64,000 nt of DNA, from the NCBI GenBank assembly GCA_016710385.1, contig JADJVX010000017.1:992001-1056000 (forward strand). The letters are read 5' to 3'. The position numbers and the translations under genes are program-made. Positions 28,805-37,497 of the stretch are shown piece after piece; the first letter of the stretch is position 1, and the number at the start of each line of letters is the position of its first letter. This DNA is from Actinomycetales bacterium. GTDB taxonomy: Bacteria > Actinomycetota > Actinomycetes > Actinomycetales > Dermatophilaceae. The notes under the pieces are model-generated. The model ran no database searches, was not told the DNA's origin, and saw nothing but the letters and a program-made list of their open reading frames with translations.

Positions 28805-31072
28805 TCATCGGACGCCGTTCATCTCGACCTGCTCCTCCCGAAGGTCGATGAGGACGGCATCCTCGTCGGCGGTGAGGGACACGGCATACCCTGCTCTTGC
28901 CGACGGCGCGGGCAGGAGCGCCAGCCTCAACCCCTCGACGTCCTCGGTCGTGAAGCGCGCGTCGACGACACTGACCGACCCGAGTCGGCCGCGACCGTCG
29001 GGCCGCCAGAGCGCCAGGACCCGCGAGCCCTCCGGCGCGCGGGCGACGACCTCCGCCACGACCGCTCGGAAGGCCGGGAGCGCACTGTGGGTGACCTCGT
29101 CGGCCGACAACACCACCCGCACGCCGCGATCCCGAGCTGCCCGCACCGCCGTGGCGACCTGCGGGGTCGCCAGGTGGTGGGCCACCAACTCGTCACGCGT
29201 TTCGGCCTCCAGGGCCAGACACTGCCGACGGTCGGCGCGGCTGAGTTCGTCACCGGCCGCGATGCGGGCCAGCATCTCCCCGGCCCGGGCTCCCACCCTG
29301 CGGCTGCGTTCGGCCGCAACCCGATCGGCCTCCTCCATCCTGGCCGTCAACAACCGCAGACGTCCGTATGCCGTCGACGCCGACTCCAGCGAGGCCGTGG
29401 CGCCGTCCAACGCCCAGCGCACGCCCCAGACGGCGGCAGCCAGCCACACCAGCGCGGGGACGGTATCGGCGAAGACCGCGAGCGAGAAACGCTCGGACAC
29501 AACCTGAGCGACCAACAACCCCAGACCGACCACTCCACACGCAGCTGCCCCCAAGGCAACTGAGAAGCGAATGACCAGCAGGGCAATGGCGGGCGTGAGC
29601 CCCCCGAAGAACCAGTAGTGCCAGCCAACCATCGCGGGATCGGCGACATTGAGCGATGCCGCCAGCACCGTTCCTCCCATGGCGAAGACCACCATCCGCG
29701 CCACGCGAATTCTCGAGGGCGCAAGCAGCAGCAAACCGAGCCCGATCATCTGGGTCGCGAGGATGACGGCCAACAGCACGGTCGGAGAGCGGACCAGGTG
29801 ACGCTGGTCCCATCCCGCCACCACACAGAGGAGACTCTGCGCGACGCCGAACCACACCACCGGGGCGAACTCGTGGGGTCGCCAGGCCGGCACTGCCGCG
29901 GCGTGGGTGCGGTCCGCCGTCGCGTCCTCGGGCGGGCCGATCGAGAGGGTCACCGTGGTGCCTGCCCCGGGGGATGACTCGACGGAGGCGCTCCCGCCGA
30001 CTGCGGCCATCCGCCCGGTGATCGAGCGGGCGATACCTGCTCGACCCCACGATCCCCGTCCCGAATCGAAGCCTCTTCCCAGATCCCGGATGGTCACCGT
30101 CAGGCGGTCATCCGAGGCCAGTCCTCGGATCTGCACGTCGCTCACACCGGCGTGCGCGGCAACGTTGGCCAACGCCTCGCCGGCTGCGGAGAGGAGTTCG
30201 ACAACTCGCCCGTCATCCTCCCGGCCCGGCTCGCCGGTCACCACGCAGTCGGCCCGCAGCCCGTTCTGGCGGGCGAGATCATCCAGGCTCGCCTGCAGCC
30301 GCGAGGCTGTCCGGGCCACCGGCCCTGCCACAGGCGGGCCTGTCTGCGCCTCGGGGTGGATGAGGCCGAGGGCCTGCCTGGCCAGATCTCCGGCCGCCGC
30401 GTGCGCCAGCGGGGTTCCGCCCTGCCCGGCCAGCCGAAGCGCGGCCAGCACCTTGTCGTGGATCAGACCGTCCCACCGAATCTTGGAGGTCGCGGCTGCG
30501 GACGCGCGGGCGGCATCCTCACGCTCGTCCCAAATGGCTTCCTGGCTTCGCTGGATCTGGTCGGCCAATCGCAACAGGATGCCGATGACCGTCGCGGCGG
30601 TGAGCCCGCCGATGCACATCACCATCGCGCTGGCGATCCCGGGCACATGATCGGCGGTGCTCCAGCGTGCGGACACCAAGACTCCCGCGACGCCGATCGC
30701 CAGCCAGCGACCCACCGTTGGCGTGAAGGCGAAGGCGGCGACGCCAAGGGCGCCGCTCACCGGGGTGAACAGGCTCGGCAAGGTGGGAGCCGGATGACCC
30801 ACGTATCCGGTCGCGAGGAGAACGAGGGCGAAACCCACGGAGCACCCCACCCATGCCCGCAGAGCAAGCCGCCGTTCCGACACCCGGCGGGCATCCCACA
30901 CCTGCCACCCCGTGACGACGGTGAGAACGGTCATCGCGGTCACGAACAGCCACGGTGGCGCGTCCGGTGCGGAGCTCGCGTACTGGGCCACCATCGTGAG
31001 GAGATTGCCCACGAACATGAGGACGGAGCCCCAGTGCAGGCCGCGCAGCAGGGCGCGCCGGTCGAGGATCAT
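28805..31072 (-). CDS. Sensor histidine kinase-like protein (paralogue 2)
   Basis: 755 residues, the same architecture as the 834-residue paralogue. N-terminal MILDRRALLRGLHWGS matches MILTRSSLYRGLHWGA. A candidate His lies in RWDGLIHDKVLAALRLAG and the N-box is EALANVAAHAG. G1 reads IRDLGRGFDSGRG, lacking one glycine of the usual DxGxG, so ATP binding may be weakened. A second helix bundle and a C-terminal domain ending SLTADEDAVLIDLR follow. It lies 185 bp upstream of the regulator. Confidence 0.8.
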   Translation of the reverse strand: MILDRRALLRGLHWGSVLMFVGNLLTMVAQYASSAPDAPPWLFVTAMTVLTVVTGWQVWDARRVSERRLALRAWVGCSVGFALVLLATGYVGHPAPTLPSLFTPVSGALGVAAFAFTPTVGRWLAIGVAGVLVSARWSTADHVPGIASAMVMCIGGLTAATVIGILLRLADQIQRSQEAIWDEREDAARASAAATSKIRWDGLIHDKVLAALRLAGQGGTPLAHAAAGDLARQALGLIHPEAQTGPPVAGPVARTASRLQASLDDLARQNGLRADCVVTGEPGREDDGRVVELLSAAGEALANVAAHAGVSDVQIRGLASDDRLTVTIRDLGRGFDSGRGSWGRAGIARSITGRMAAVGGSASVESSPGAGTTVTLSIGPPEDATADRTHAAAVPAWRPHEFAPVVWFGVAQSLLCVVAGWDQRHLVRSPTVLLAVILATQMIGLGLLLLAPSRIRVARMVVFAMGGTVLAASLNVADPAMVGWHYWFFGGLTPAIALLVIRFSVALGAAACGVVGLGLLVAQVVSERFSLAVFADTVPALVWLAAAVWGVRWALDGATASLESASTAYGRLRLLTARMEEADRVAAERSRRVGARAGEMLARIAAGDELSRADRRQCLALEAETRDELVAHHLATPQVATAVRAARDRGVRVVLSADEVTHSALPAFRAVVAEVVARAPEGSRVLALWRPDGRGRLGSVSVVDARFTTEDVEGLRLALLPAPSARAGYAVSLTADEDAVLIDLREEQVEMNGVR

Positions 31073-31357
31073 CGCCGATGAGGCGGCTCCGAGCGCGGCC
31101 GCGCGCGGTGGGTCCCTCCCATGCCTCTCACTGTGGCAGTGGTCTCACGCCAGGTGAACCCCCGCAGCCGTCCCCGGACCGGGGGACTTGTCCACGTCAG
31201 CCACCTTGGGCAGAGTCGTCATCGGCACCAGTGGATGGCGCTGATCAGGGTCAGGAGCGGGTCACCGGATAGGGGGGCTCCTGGCCCTGACTGCGCGGGA
31301 CGCAGTGCGGGCCCAGCCCGCCCCATGAACCCCGCGTGCCCGACGCGCAGGCGACTG

Positions 31358-31783
31358 TCAGCCGGCGACCGCAGCCGCACCCGCCGACGCGACCTCGGCG
31401 TCCTGCTCGGCGCTGCCACCCGAGCAGCCGACCGCCCCGACCACCGCGCCGTCGACGACGATCGGCACCCCGCCGCCGAAGATGACCAGTCGGTCGCGCT
31501 GCACGATGCCGGCCAGCAGCGCCGGCTCGTCCTTGATCGCGCCGTACCACGCATCGGTCGGCATCCCGTTGAACGCGCATACCGAATACGCCTTGTCGCG
31601 CGCGATCCCCATCGAAAGCAACGCGGCGCCGTCGGGCCGCAGGAACGCCAGCTCATGCCCCGCCGCATCGCACACCGAGATGTTGACCGGCACCCCGATC
31701 TCCCGCGACTTCGCGTAGGCAGCCTGCAGGGCGGCCAACGCCCCGTCTGCCGTGAGGGTGGCTCGGTTGGTCACATGTCCCAC
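31358..31783 (-). CDS. GlcG/HbpS-family heme-binding-like protein
   Basis: 141 residues of the DUF336 fold: TADGALAALQAAYAKSREIGVPVNISVCDAAGHELAFLR, IARDKAYSVCAFNGMPT and VIFGGGVPIVVDGAVVGAVGCSGGSAEQDAEVA. Members bind heme or act in catabolic gene clusters. GTG 31783 has AGGAG upstream. It is the last gene after the phenol hydroxylase reductase (30-bp gap), so it probably belongs to that operon. Confidence 0.85.
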   Translation of the reverse strand: MGHVTNRATLTADGALAALQAAYAKSREIGVPVNISVCDAAGHELAFLRPDGAALLSMGIARDKAYSVCAFNGMPTDAWYGAIKDEPALLAGIVQRDRLVIFGGGVPIVVDGAVVGAVGCSGGSAEQDAEVASAGAAAVAG

Positions 31784-31813
31784 CGGAAATGCTCCTTCGG
31801 TATGCCGTGCGGG

Positions 31814-32944
31814 TCAGCGTTTGATGAGCGGCGAGCGCACTCCGCCGCCGGCCTTGTCGGCCTCGTTGAAGAAGTCCTCGCGGAAGATATCGCGGGGAAA
31901 GAGCCGCCGCCCCATCAAGGTTTTCAATGCCGCCTCGACCATAACCGGCGGGCCGCAGACATAGCCCTGGTAGCCCCGCAACGTGGGGTGATCGGCCTCG
32001 AGCACGTCGGTGACATTGCCGCTGGCGAAGCCGTCGGCCTCGGCCTGCTCGGCGGGCACCTCGGACAGGCACGGCCGGTAGGTGAACTGGTCTGGGTACT
32101 GCTGCGCCAACTCCCGGAACAGCTCGACGTCATAGAGCCACTCCCGGGTGCGGGCACCCTGATAGAGAGTGATCGGCCCCTCGTATTCACCGTTGAGCAA
32201 CGCGTGTTTGATCATCGCGGCCATCGGCGCCAGGCCGGTGCCGCCGGCGATCATCACGACCGGCGCGTCCGACCCGGTGCGCAACACGAAGCGCCCATAG
32301 GGCCCCGACAACGCGACTTGGTCACCCACCGCGAGCGGCCTCCGATCACTGCCCTCGGAGGCGTCGCCGACGGCGAAGATCCACCCGTCGGTCGCCGCCC
32401 CACCGGCGACCCGACGGATCTGGAACTCCAGCCGTCGCGTCTCGGTCGGTGGGTTGGCCATCGAGTAGGTGCGGTCCACGGCATACCGGCGGGTGTCTCC
32501 CGGGCGGGGTGGCACGACGATCCGCATGTACTGCCCGGCGTTGAAGCGCACCTCGCGGTCGGTCTCGATGACCACGCGCTTGGTGTCGGTCGCGACATCC
32601 TCGATCGAGACCACCGTGCCGGTGTAGTCGGCGACCGGGAAGACCTCCAGGCTCTCGTCGACATCGATGTCGGCCTCGATGACGACGTCCGAGCGCGGGA
32701 TCGCGCAGCATGGCAGGGTCTTGCCCTCGTCGCGCTCGAAGTCCATCAGCGCGAAACTCGTCGAGGCGCCGTGGTCGACCTCGCCGTCGAGCACCTCGAC
32801 CTTGCACGTCGCGCATGTGCCGTGCGTGCAGGAGTGTGGCAGCCAGATCCCGTTGCGCAGGCAGGCGTCGAGGATGGTCTGGTCGGACCGGCACTCGACC
32901 TCCCGGCCGAGGGGTTCGACGGTCACGCGGTAGGTCTCGGTCAC
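31814..32944 (-). CDS. dmpP: Phenol hydroxylase reductase component (DmpP-like)
   Basis: 376 residues from GTG 32944. A plant-type [2Fe-2S] domain comes first (HSCTHGTCATCKVEV...LPCCAIP: C-x4-C-x2-C...C). Next is the FAD domain with RTYSMAN (RxYS), then the NAD domain with MIAGGTGLAPM and YVCGPPVMVEAAL. It passes electrons from NADH to the diiron hydroxylase. It is longer than Pseudomonas DmpP by a C-terminal tail that includes FPRDIFREDFF. It follows a separate ferredoxin gene by 20 bp. Confidence 0.92.
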   Translation of the reverse strand: MTETYRVTVEPLGREVECRSDQTILDACLRNGIWLPHSCTHGTCATCKVEVLDGEVDHGASTSFALMDFERDEGKTLPCCAIPRSDVVIEADIDVDESLEVFPVADYTGTVVSIEDVATDTKRVVIETDREVRFNAGQYMRIVVPPRPGDTRRYAVDRTYSMANPPTETRRLEFQIRRVAGGAATDGWIFAVGDASEGSDRRPLAVGDQVALSGPYGRFVLRTGSDAPVVMIAGGTGLAPMAAMIKHALLNGEYEGPITLYQGARTREWLYDVELFRELAQQYPDQFTYRPCLSEVPAEQAEADGFASGNVTDVLEADHPTLRGYQGYVCGPPVMVEAALKTLMGRRLFPRDIFREDFFNEADKAGGGVRSPLIKR

Positions 32945-32964
32945 GCCCGGCCTCTTTCCGTTGG

Positions 32965-33294
32965 TCAGTAGCTGGCCAGCCGCAACTTGCGCAGCATGGC
33001 GTTGGTGAGCCGCAGTGACTCGTCGCGCAGCTCGATCACCACGTCGCCCTCGGGCACGGCCCGGCAGGTCAGACAGGTGCCGGCGGCGACCTCTTCGGGC
33101 GGCAGCACCGTGTCGGCGACCGCCCGGTTGTAGCTCACCTCGCCCGAGCGCAGGTCGACCTTGCAGATGCCGCAGCCCCCGCGCCGGCAGCCGATCCGAT
33201 AGGAGTAGCCCGCGGCATACAAGCACTCGAGGATCGTCTCGCCCGGCTTGGCGACCACGCGTTCGCCCTCGGGCAGGACGGTGACGATCGGCAT
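32965..33294 (-). CDS. [2Fe-2S] ferredoxin of the phenol hydroxylase operon
   Basis: 109 residues from ATG 33294. CRRGGCGICKVDL (C-x4-C-x2-C) and a fourth ligand in CLTCRAVPEGDVVIEL give a plant-type [2Fe-2S] site. In Pseudomonas the comparable DmpQ ferredoxin lies after the reductase and protects the catechol dioxygenase; here it lies between the DmpO- and DmpP-like genes. It may reactivate a ring-cleavage enzyme or relay electrons. Confidence 0.88.
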   Translation of the reverse strand: MPIVTVLPEGERVVAKPGETILECLYAAGYSYRIGCRRGGCGICKVDLRSGEVSYNRAVADTVLPPEEVAAGTCLTCRAVPEGDVVIELRDESLRLTNAMLRKLRLASY

Positions 33295-33328
33295 GCTGCG
33301 GCCCCTTTCACGGGTGGTCGGGCCACGG

Positions 33329-33360
33329 CCCGGGTATGCCGTTCGGGCGGCATACCCGGG
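33329..33360. repeat. 12-bp-arm inverted repeat between ferredoxin and dmpO
   Basis: CCCGGGTATGCC (33329-33340) pairs perfectly with GGCATACCCGGG (33349-33360) across 8 nt. Each arm contains the window-wide GTATGCCG/CGGCATAC octamer. The hairpin could attenuate or process the operon transcript. Confidence 0.8.
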
Positions 33361-33401
33361 CCTGGCCAGGTGGGTGGGGGCCGGCTCAGCCCCAGAAGGG
33401 C

Positions 33402-33722
33402 TCAGCCCCAGAAGGACACGGTGTGCTTGTGGCCGATGCCCAGGTCCGCGAGCGACGTGCCGGGCTCGGGGGTGAACGGCTGGCCGTCCAGGCCCCACGA
33501 GAAGTCGTGTGAGGCGTCGTAGTCGGGGTCGGAGGAGGCCCACGGGTCGACGATCGCCGCGCGGAAGTCGGCCCAGCTCATCGCCTGCGGCGCCCGGAAG
33601 GTCGCCGCCGCGCAGAACATCGGGTTGTCCTTCCACCACACGTGCACGAGCATGTCCTCGCCATAGAGCTCCTGGCGGGAGCGGCTCGGGAACTCGTAGG
33701 TGCCGATGGTCTTGAGCGCCAT
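33402..33722 (-). CDS. dmpO: Phenol hydroxylase component DmpO-like
   Basis: 106 residues: IGTYEFPSRSRQELYGEDMLVHVWWKDNPMFCAAATFRAP matches the small gamma subunit (P4/DmpO), and the C-terminus ADLGIGHKHTVSFWG is typical. It is part of the hydroxylase oligomer. It starts 1 nt after the dmpN stop, so it is tightly coupled. Confidence 0.9.
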   Translation of the reverse strand: MALKTIGTYEFPSRSRQELYGEDMLVHVWWKDNPMFCAAATFRAPQAMSWADFRAAIVDPWASSDPDYDASHDFSWGLDGQPFTPEPGTSLADLGIGHKHTVSFWG

Positions 33723-33723
33723 G

Positions 33724-35259
33724 TCAGGCCTCCTTCGCTGCTGGCGTGCCGTGCCAGGCCGCCCAGTTGACCTCGTCCCGGGAGCCGGCGATCTCGCCGC
33801 CGTCGCCCTCTTGCATGCCGTACCACGCGAGCACGTCGGGCACGGTCGGGCCACCACAGTTGCCCTGGTAGATCTGGTGCACCGGCAACCAGGCCTGGAC
33901 GTACTTCTCCGGCTCGCGGTCGAAGATCCACTTGCAGCCGTCGGAGCACAGGTTGAAGTGCTCACCGTTGTAGTCGCTGGTGCGCTGGCAGATGGTGTTG
34001 AGATCGCCCGGCTCCGGGAAGGTCATCGGGATCTGGCACACCTGGCACAGCTGCGGCAGGCCCATGAAGAAGAACCGGCCGCCGTTGTCGACGATCCGCT
34101 GGGCCTTGTCCCAGCGCGGCTTCTGGAAGTACTCGACGAAGGTGTCGGGGTAGTTCTCCGCGAGCCAGGCCTGGTGCTCCGTGCTCGGGATGCTCGTGGT
34201 GAAGTTGGCCGCGAACGAGAAGTTGTAGAAGACCCAGTAGACGAAGTGGCTGAGGGCTTCCTTCTCGTCGATGGCCTGCTGCACGTGCCGCGGGGGCTTG
34301 ATGCCGTAGTACTCCAGGTCGGGGAAGAGCCCTTCGAGCATCTGCTTCTCGAAGTAGAGCTCGAACGCCTCCTTCCACGACATGACCGGCTTGGGCAGCA
34401 TGTAGTCGAGCATCTGGGCGACGATCGCGGCGACGCGATACCCCCGCCAGAACCACTTGTCCACCCATTCCTGCACGATCGGGACGTTGTCCTCGTCCTG
34501 CTCGAGGAGGAACTTGATCGCCTCCAGGCCCAGGGTCATATGCCGCGACTCGTCGGACTGCGCCGAGAACCCGAAGGTCATCGTCGGCAGGTCGCCGTTG
34601 AACGACGCCCCGGACATGAAGGGCACGAAGAGCAGGTTGGTCAGCAGGTATTCGAACGAGAACCCGATGGCGATGAGGAACTCGAACGGCCCGGCCGACA
34701 GCGCGTCGTCGAAGTAGGACTTGGGCACCGACATGTACCACACCCGGTCGTGCTGCTTGAGGAACGAGTGCATCCCCGAGTAGTACTTGTTGTAGTTCGA
34801 CAGGGTGTGAATCTCAGTTTGTGCGTGCCGAATCTCGTCCTGACTCTGGCACAACGCGGCAAAGCGCGGGCCAGGGCCGTTGAAGTGCCGCGACAGGAAC
34901 GCGAAGTTGCGGTGCGCCTGGTATTCCAGCGGGGTCACCCCACCGAGGAAGATCTTCATGGCATTGAGGTAGGACGCCTGCGAGAGCGACAGGTGACCCT
35001 GGCTCTGCGCGAAACCGTCGAGGACGGCATACAGGCGCTTGTCCTTCTCGGCCTGGTACTTGTAGTAGGCATCCACGGTGAGCCGGAAGGGGTCCTCCCA
35101 CTTGCTCCAGTCGTGAATCTTGATCCCCTCGAAACTCGTGTAGGGGAACATCTCCGCCGAGCTGACATAGCTCGGCTCCCAGTCCAGGTCCCGGGTCAGC
35201 GCGGAGTAGCGCGCCTTCATCGAGAGCTTGCGGGCCGGGCGGGTCGGGGTTGCCGTCAT
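33724..35259 (-). CDS. dmpN: Phenol hydroxylase large (alpha) diiron subunit
   Basis: 511 residues, like DmpN throughout: FEGIKIHDWSKWEDPFRLTVDAYYKYQ near the start, then the two E-x2-H diiron motifs in DEIRHAQTEIH and DESRHMTLGLEAI, and LFVPFMSGASFNGDLPTMTFGFSAQS between. The C-terminal CQVCQIP...FNLCSDGC cysteines match the zinc site of these hydroxylases. It hydroxylates phenols to catechols with O2. Confidence 0.96.
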   Translation of the reverse strand: MTATPTRPARKLSMKARYSALTRDLDWEPSYVSSAEMFPYTSFEGIKIHDWSKWEDPFRLTVDAYYKYQAEKDKRLYAVLDGFAQSQGHLSLSQASYLNAMKIFLGGVTPLEYQAHRNFAFLSRHFNGPGPRFAALCQSQDEIRHAQTEIHTLSNYNKYYSGMHSFLKQHDRVWYMSVPKSYFDDALSAGPFEFLIAIGFSFEYLLTNLLFVPFMSGASFNGDLPTMTFGFSAQSDESRHMTLGLEAIKFLLEQDEDNVPIVQEWVDKWFWRGYRVAAIVAQMLDYMLPKPVMSWKEAFELYFEKQMLEGLFPDLEYYGIKPPRHVQQAIDEKEALSHFVYWVFYNFSFAANFTTSIPSTEHQAWLAENYPDTFVEYFQKPRWDKAQRIVDNGGRFFFMGLPQLCQVCQIPMTFPEPGDLNTICQRTSDYNGEHFNLCSDGCKWIFDREPEKYVQAWLPVHQIYQGNCGGPTVPDVLAWYGMQEGDGGEIAGSRDEVNWAAWHGTPAAKEA

Positions 35260-35275
35260 GGTGTGTCGATCCCTT

Positions 35276-35569
35276 TCAACGCCGAGCGTTCCAGGCCAGG
35301 ACGATCTCGTCGTCGTCCCATTCGGTGATATTGCCGGCCAAGGTGATGATGGCCATCTGGAATTCGTGGGTCTCCCAGTCGCGGCCGAGGCGCTCCTCGA
35401 CCGATTCGCGCTTGATGACCAGGCGGCCGGGAGCCTCGATCTTGACGACGCCCGGCATGTGCCGGACGCTCACGTCGGGGTTGTCGGCCTCGATCGCCTC
35501 GATGACCGCCCGGTTCTCTTCGTTTTCCTGCAGGTCGACCGAGACCATGCGGGTTGCGGGGTCGTTCAT
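35276..35569 (-). CDS. dmpM: Phenol hydroxylase regulatory component (MmoB/DmpM family)
   Basis: 97 residues: RMVSVDLQENEENRAVIEAIEADNP, VVKIEAPGRLVIKRESVEERLGRDW. This is the cofactorless coupling protein that binds the hydroxylase and gates substrate and oxygen. ATGA overlap with dmpL; 16 bp before dmpN. Confidence 0.93.
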   Translation of the reverse strand: MNDPATRMVSVDLQENEENRAVIEAIEADNPDVSVRHMPGVVKIEAPGRLVIKRESVEERLGRDWETHEFQMAIITLAGNITEWDDDEIVLAWNARR

Positions 35570-36606
35570 GCCGACTCCTCCTTCGACTGAGCGCTGACAG
35601 TGACGCCGAGCGCGGCCAGGGACGCGGTGACGGAGTCGGCGGCAGCGGCCACGGCACCGACAGCGCCGGCGTCGGGCACGAGCTCGTCGATCGCGGCGGT
35701 GAGTTGCGTGACGGCGGCCTGCGCCTTGGGCAGCCACTCGGCGGCGACCGCAGCGAGGTGCTCGGCGTTGGCCGCTCCCGTCTGCGGGTCGGCCGTCCAG
35801 GCCTTATAGAGGGCGTCCACCCAGCGGCGCTGGTCGGCGAACCACCCGGCCAGGTGCTGCGCGAGCAGGCTGTAGGACCCGGCCCCGCCGAGGAGGGCCA
35901 CCTCGTCCAGGTGCCGGTAGAGGACGGCATACAGGAGGCTGTCGGCCAGGTCGAGCGCGACCATCTCGACGCCCCAGTCGCCGGCGACCATGGCCTGCTC
36001 GACATAGCGGCGCAGCCCCTGCAACGCCGGGGCGTCCATCCACGCGGCCTTGGCCTCGGCGAGCGCGTCGGTCGTGCCGCCGCCGAGGGCGAGCCCGATC
36101 CGGCTGAGGATTTGCGCGTTGCCGACCCGGTCGAAGGCGGCATACCCCGCGCACTGCGCGATCGTCGTGCCGTAGGCGAAGCGGCAGGCATTGCTCGAGA
36201 TCATCTGACCGCCGGACTCGTAGTGCCGCAACGGCAACACCAACCCGGTGAGCAGCTGCCGCCACGCCTCAGGCAGCCGCGCGAGCAGGTTGTGCGACTC
36301 CAGATAGTCCAGCGTCTTGCCGAAGCTCTCGTGCAGCTGCGAACGCGCAGTGACATAGGGCGCGTAGTAGAGCTGCCGCGGGTCGGTGAAGGAGTAGGGG
36401 TCGGTCAGGACGAAGCGGCTGTATGCCGGGTCGTAGAGCTCCTTGTCCGGTGCCCACAGCGGGCGGTAGTGGAAGTGCTCGGTGGCCTGCAGGCCGATCG
36501 TGCCCTCCTCGTAACGCGAGGCAGGGCGGTCACCGTAGCGCTCGACCAGGTGGGTGAAGGTCTTGCGGATCGGTTCGATGACCTGGGTGCGGAGTTCGTA
36601 TTGCAA
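35566..36606 (-). CDS. dmpL: Phenol hydroxylase beta subunit
   Basis: 346 residues from TTG 36606, chosen because GAGGAGG lies 5-6 nt upstream and QYELRTQVIEPIRKTFTHL matches the family N-terminus. RYEEGTIGLQATEHFHYRP, YDPAYSRFVLTDPYSFTDPRQLYY and RFAYGTTIAQCAGYAAFDRVGNAQ are conserved in DmpL. It is the non-catalytic diiron-fold partner of DmpN. Confidence 0.93.
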   Translation of the reverse strand: MQYELRTQVIEPIRKTFTHLVERYGDRPASRYEEGTIGLQATEHFHYRPLWAPDKELYDPAYSRFVLTDPYSFTDPRQLYYAPYVTARSQLHESFGKTLDYLESHNLLARLPEAWRQLLTGLVLPLRHYESGGQMISSNACRFAYGTTIAQCAGYAAFDRVGNAQILSRIGLALGGGTTDALAEAKAAWMDAPALQGLRRYVEQAMVAGDWGVEMVALDLADSLLYAVLYRHLDEVALLGGAGSYSLLAQHLAGWFADQRRWVDALYKAWTADPQTGAANAEHLAAVAAEWLPKAQAAVTQLTAAIDELVPDAGAVGAVAAAADSVTASLAALGVTVSAQSKEESA

Positions 36607-36725
36607 GGGTTCCTCCTCGGGATGGTCCTGGCGGAACTGTGCGGGTCTTGGTGGGGCGGTCCTAGCGCCGTTCCACGGTGGGGAACGTGGGCCGCTGGGT
36701 GCCCTCGGGCCCGCGACGCCGGGTC

Positions 36726-37151
36726 TCAGTGCGGGTGGCGGGTGAGGCCGGATTCGAGCAGCAGCATGACGATGAGGTCGGGCAGGGAGTCGGGGTCGGT
36801 GAGTTCCATCGGTTCGCTCGCTGGCAGCCCGTCGACGACCAACTGCCCGTATGCCGTGTGCCCGACGAACCGCGTCGAGACCCGGGCAAGCCGTCCCCGG
36901 AAGAAGATCCCGAAGGCCAACTCGTCACCGCCGTATTCGTCGGTGAGGCCCAGGTGGTCGTCTTCGTCGGCGAGCACCGCATTGGCCTCGCAGACCAGTT
37001 GCTCGGACAGCGCCCGCAGTGCCATGTGCCGGTCGGCACCGAGGTTGGCGGCGCGGCGGCGGGCCGGGCTGAGGGCGGGGATCGCCGGCTCGTCGATCTC
37101 GTCGGTGTCCGCGCCGACGATCTCGGCGACCCGGATCATGAAGGGGGTCAC
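36726..37151 (-). CDS. Unassigned first gene of the phenol hydroxylase operon
   Basis: 141 residues from GTG 37151 with AGGAGG 6 nt upstream. It occupies the position of dmpK (hydroxylase assembly/activation protein) but I see no clear DmpK similarity. Features: ALSPARRRAANLGADRHMALRAL, LTDEYGGDELAFGIFFRGRLARVSTRFVGHTAYGQLVVDG and a hydrophobic C-terminus LPDLIVMLLLESGL. It could be an assembly factor specific to actinobacterial phenol hydroxylases (inference). A 119-bp gap separates it from dmpL. The 346-bp gap on its 5' side (37152-37497) holds only a palindrome and presumably the operon promoter. Confidence 0.7.
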   Translation of the reverse strand: MTPFMIRVAEIVGADTDEIDEPAIPALSPARRRAANLGADRHMALRALSEQLVCEANAVLADEDDHLGLTDEYGGDELAFGIFFRGRLARVSTRFVGHTAYGQLVVDGLPASEPMELTDPDSLPDLIVMLLLESGLTRHPH

Positions 37152-37378
37152 GGCATACCTCCTGTGGGTGATGGGTCCCGGTATGCCGTGGCGCCGGGTC
37201 CGTGGGCGCCTCGCGCGGGTGGCTGGTCCGGCGGTGGAGGGTGGGCACGTCCGGGGCGCGGGCCTCTCCGCAGCCGCGCCGCGGACGTGGTCCCACCGTC
37301 GCCCAGCGGTGTGGACCTGGCCACTGGCGTTCCGGGTGGCGGAACATGGCGAATCCCTCACCCCCTGGTCACCCCCAC

Positions 37379-37433
37379 GAGATGAGCCAATTGGTGGGTT
37401 CAGCCCCCGCGAAACAACCAAATGGCTCATCTC
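37379..37433. repeat. Imperfect palindrome upstream of the phenol hydroxylase operon
   Basis: GAGATGAGCCAATTGGT... (37379-37400) pairs with ...ACCAAATGGCTCATCTC (37413-37433) with about three mismatches and a 12-nt loop. The inner CCAAATG resembles the palindromes at 16.9 and 17.3 kb. It could be a repeat element or an operator. Confidence 0.7.
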
Positions 37434-37497
37434 GACAGGGACGGAGGTCCGCGGGTCGACAGGAGTGCAGGTCTGCGGGGGTTCTAGGGTGAGCCTC

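Noticed and set aside
31073..31357. Gene between the kinase operon and the HbpS-like gene
   Set aside because: Frames here are basic shadows without start signals; the stretch more likely holds the kinase operon promoter.
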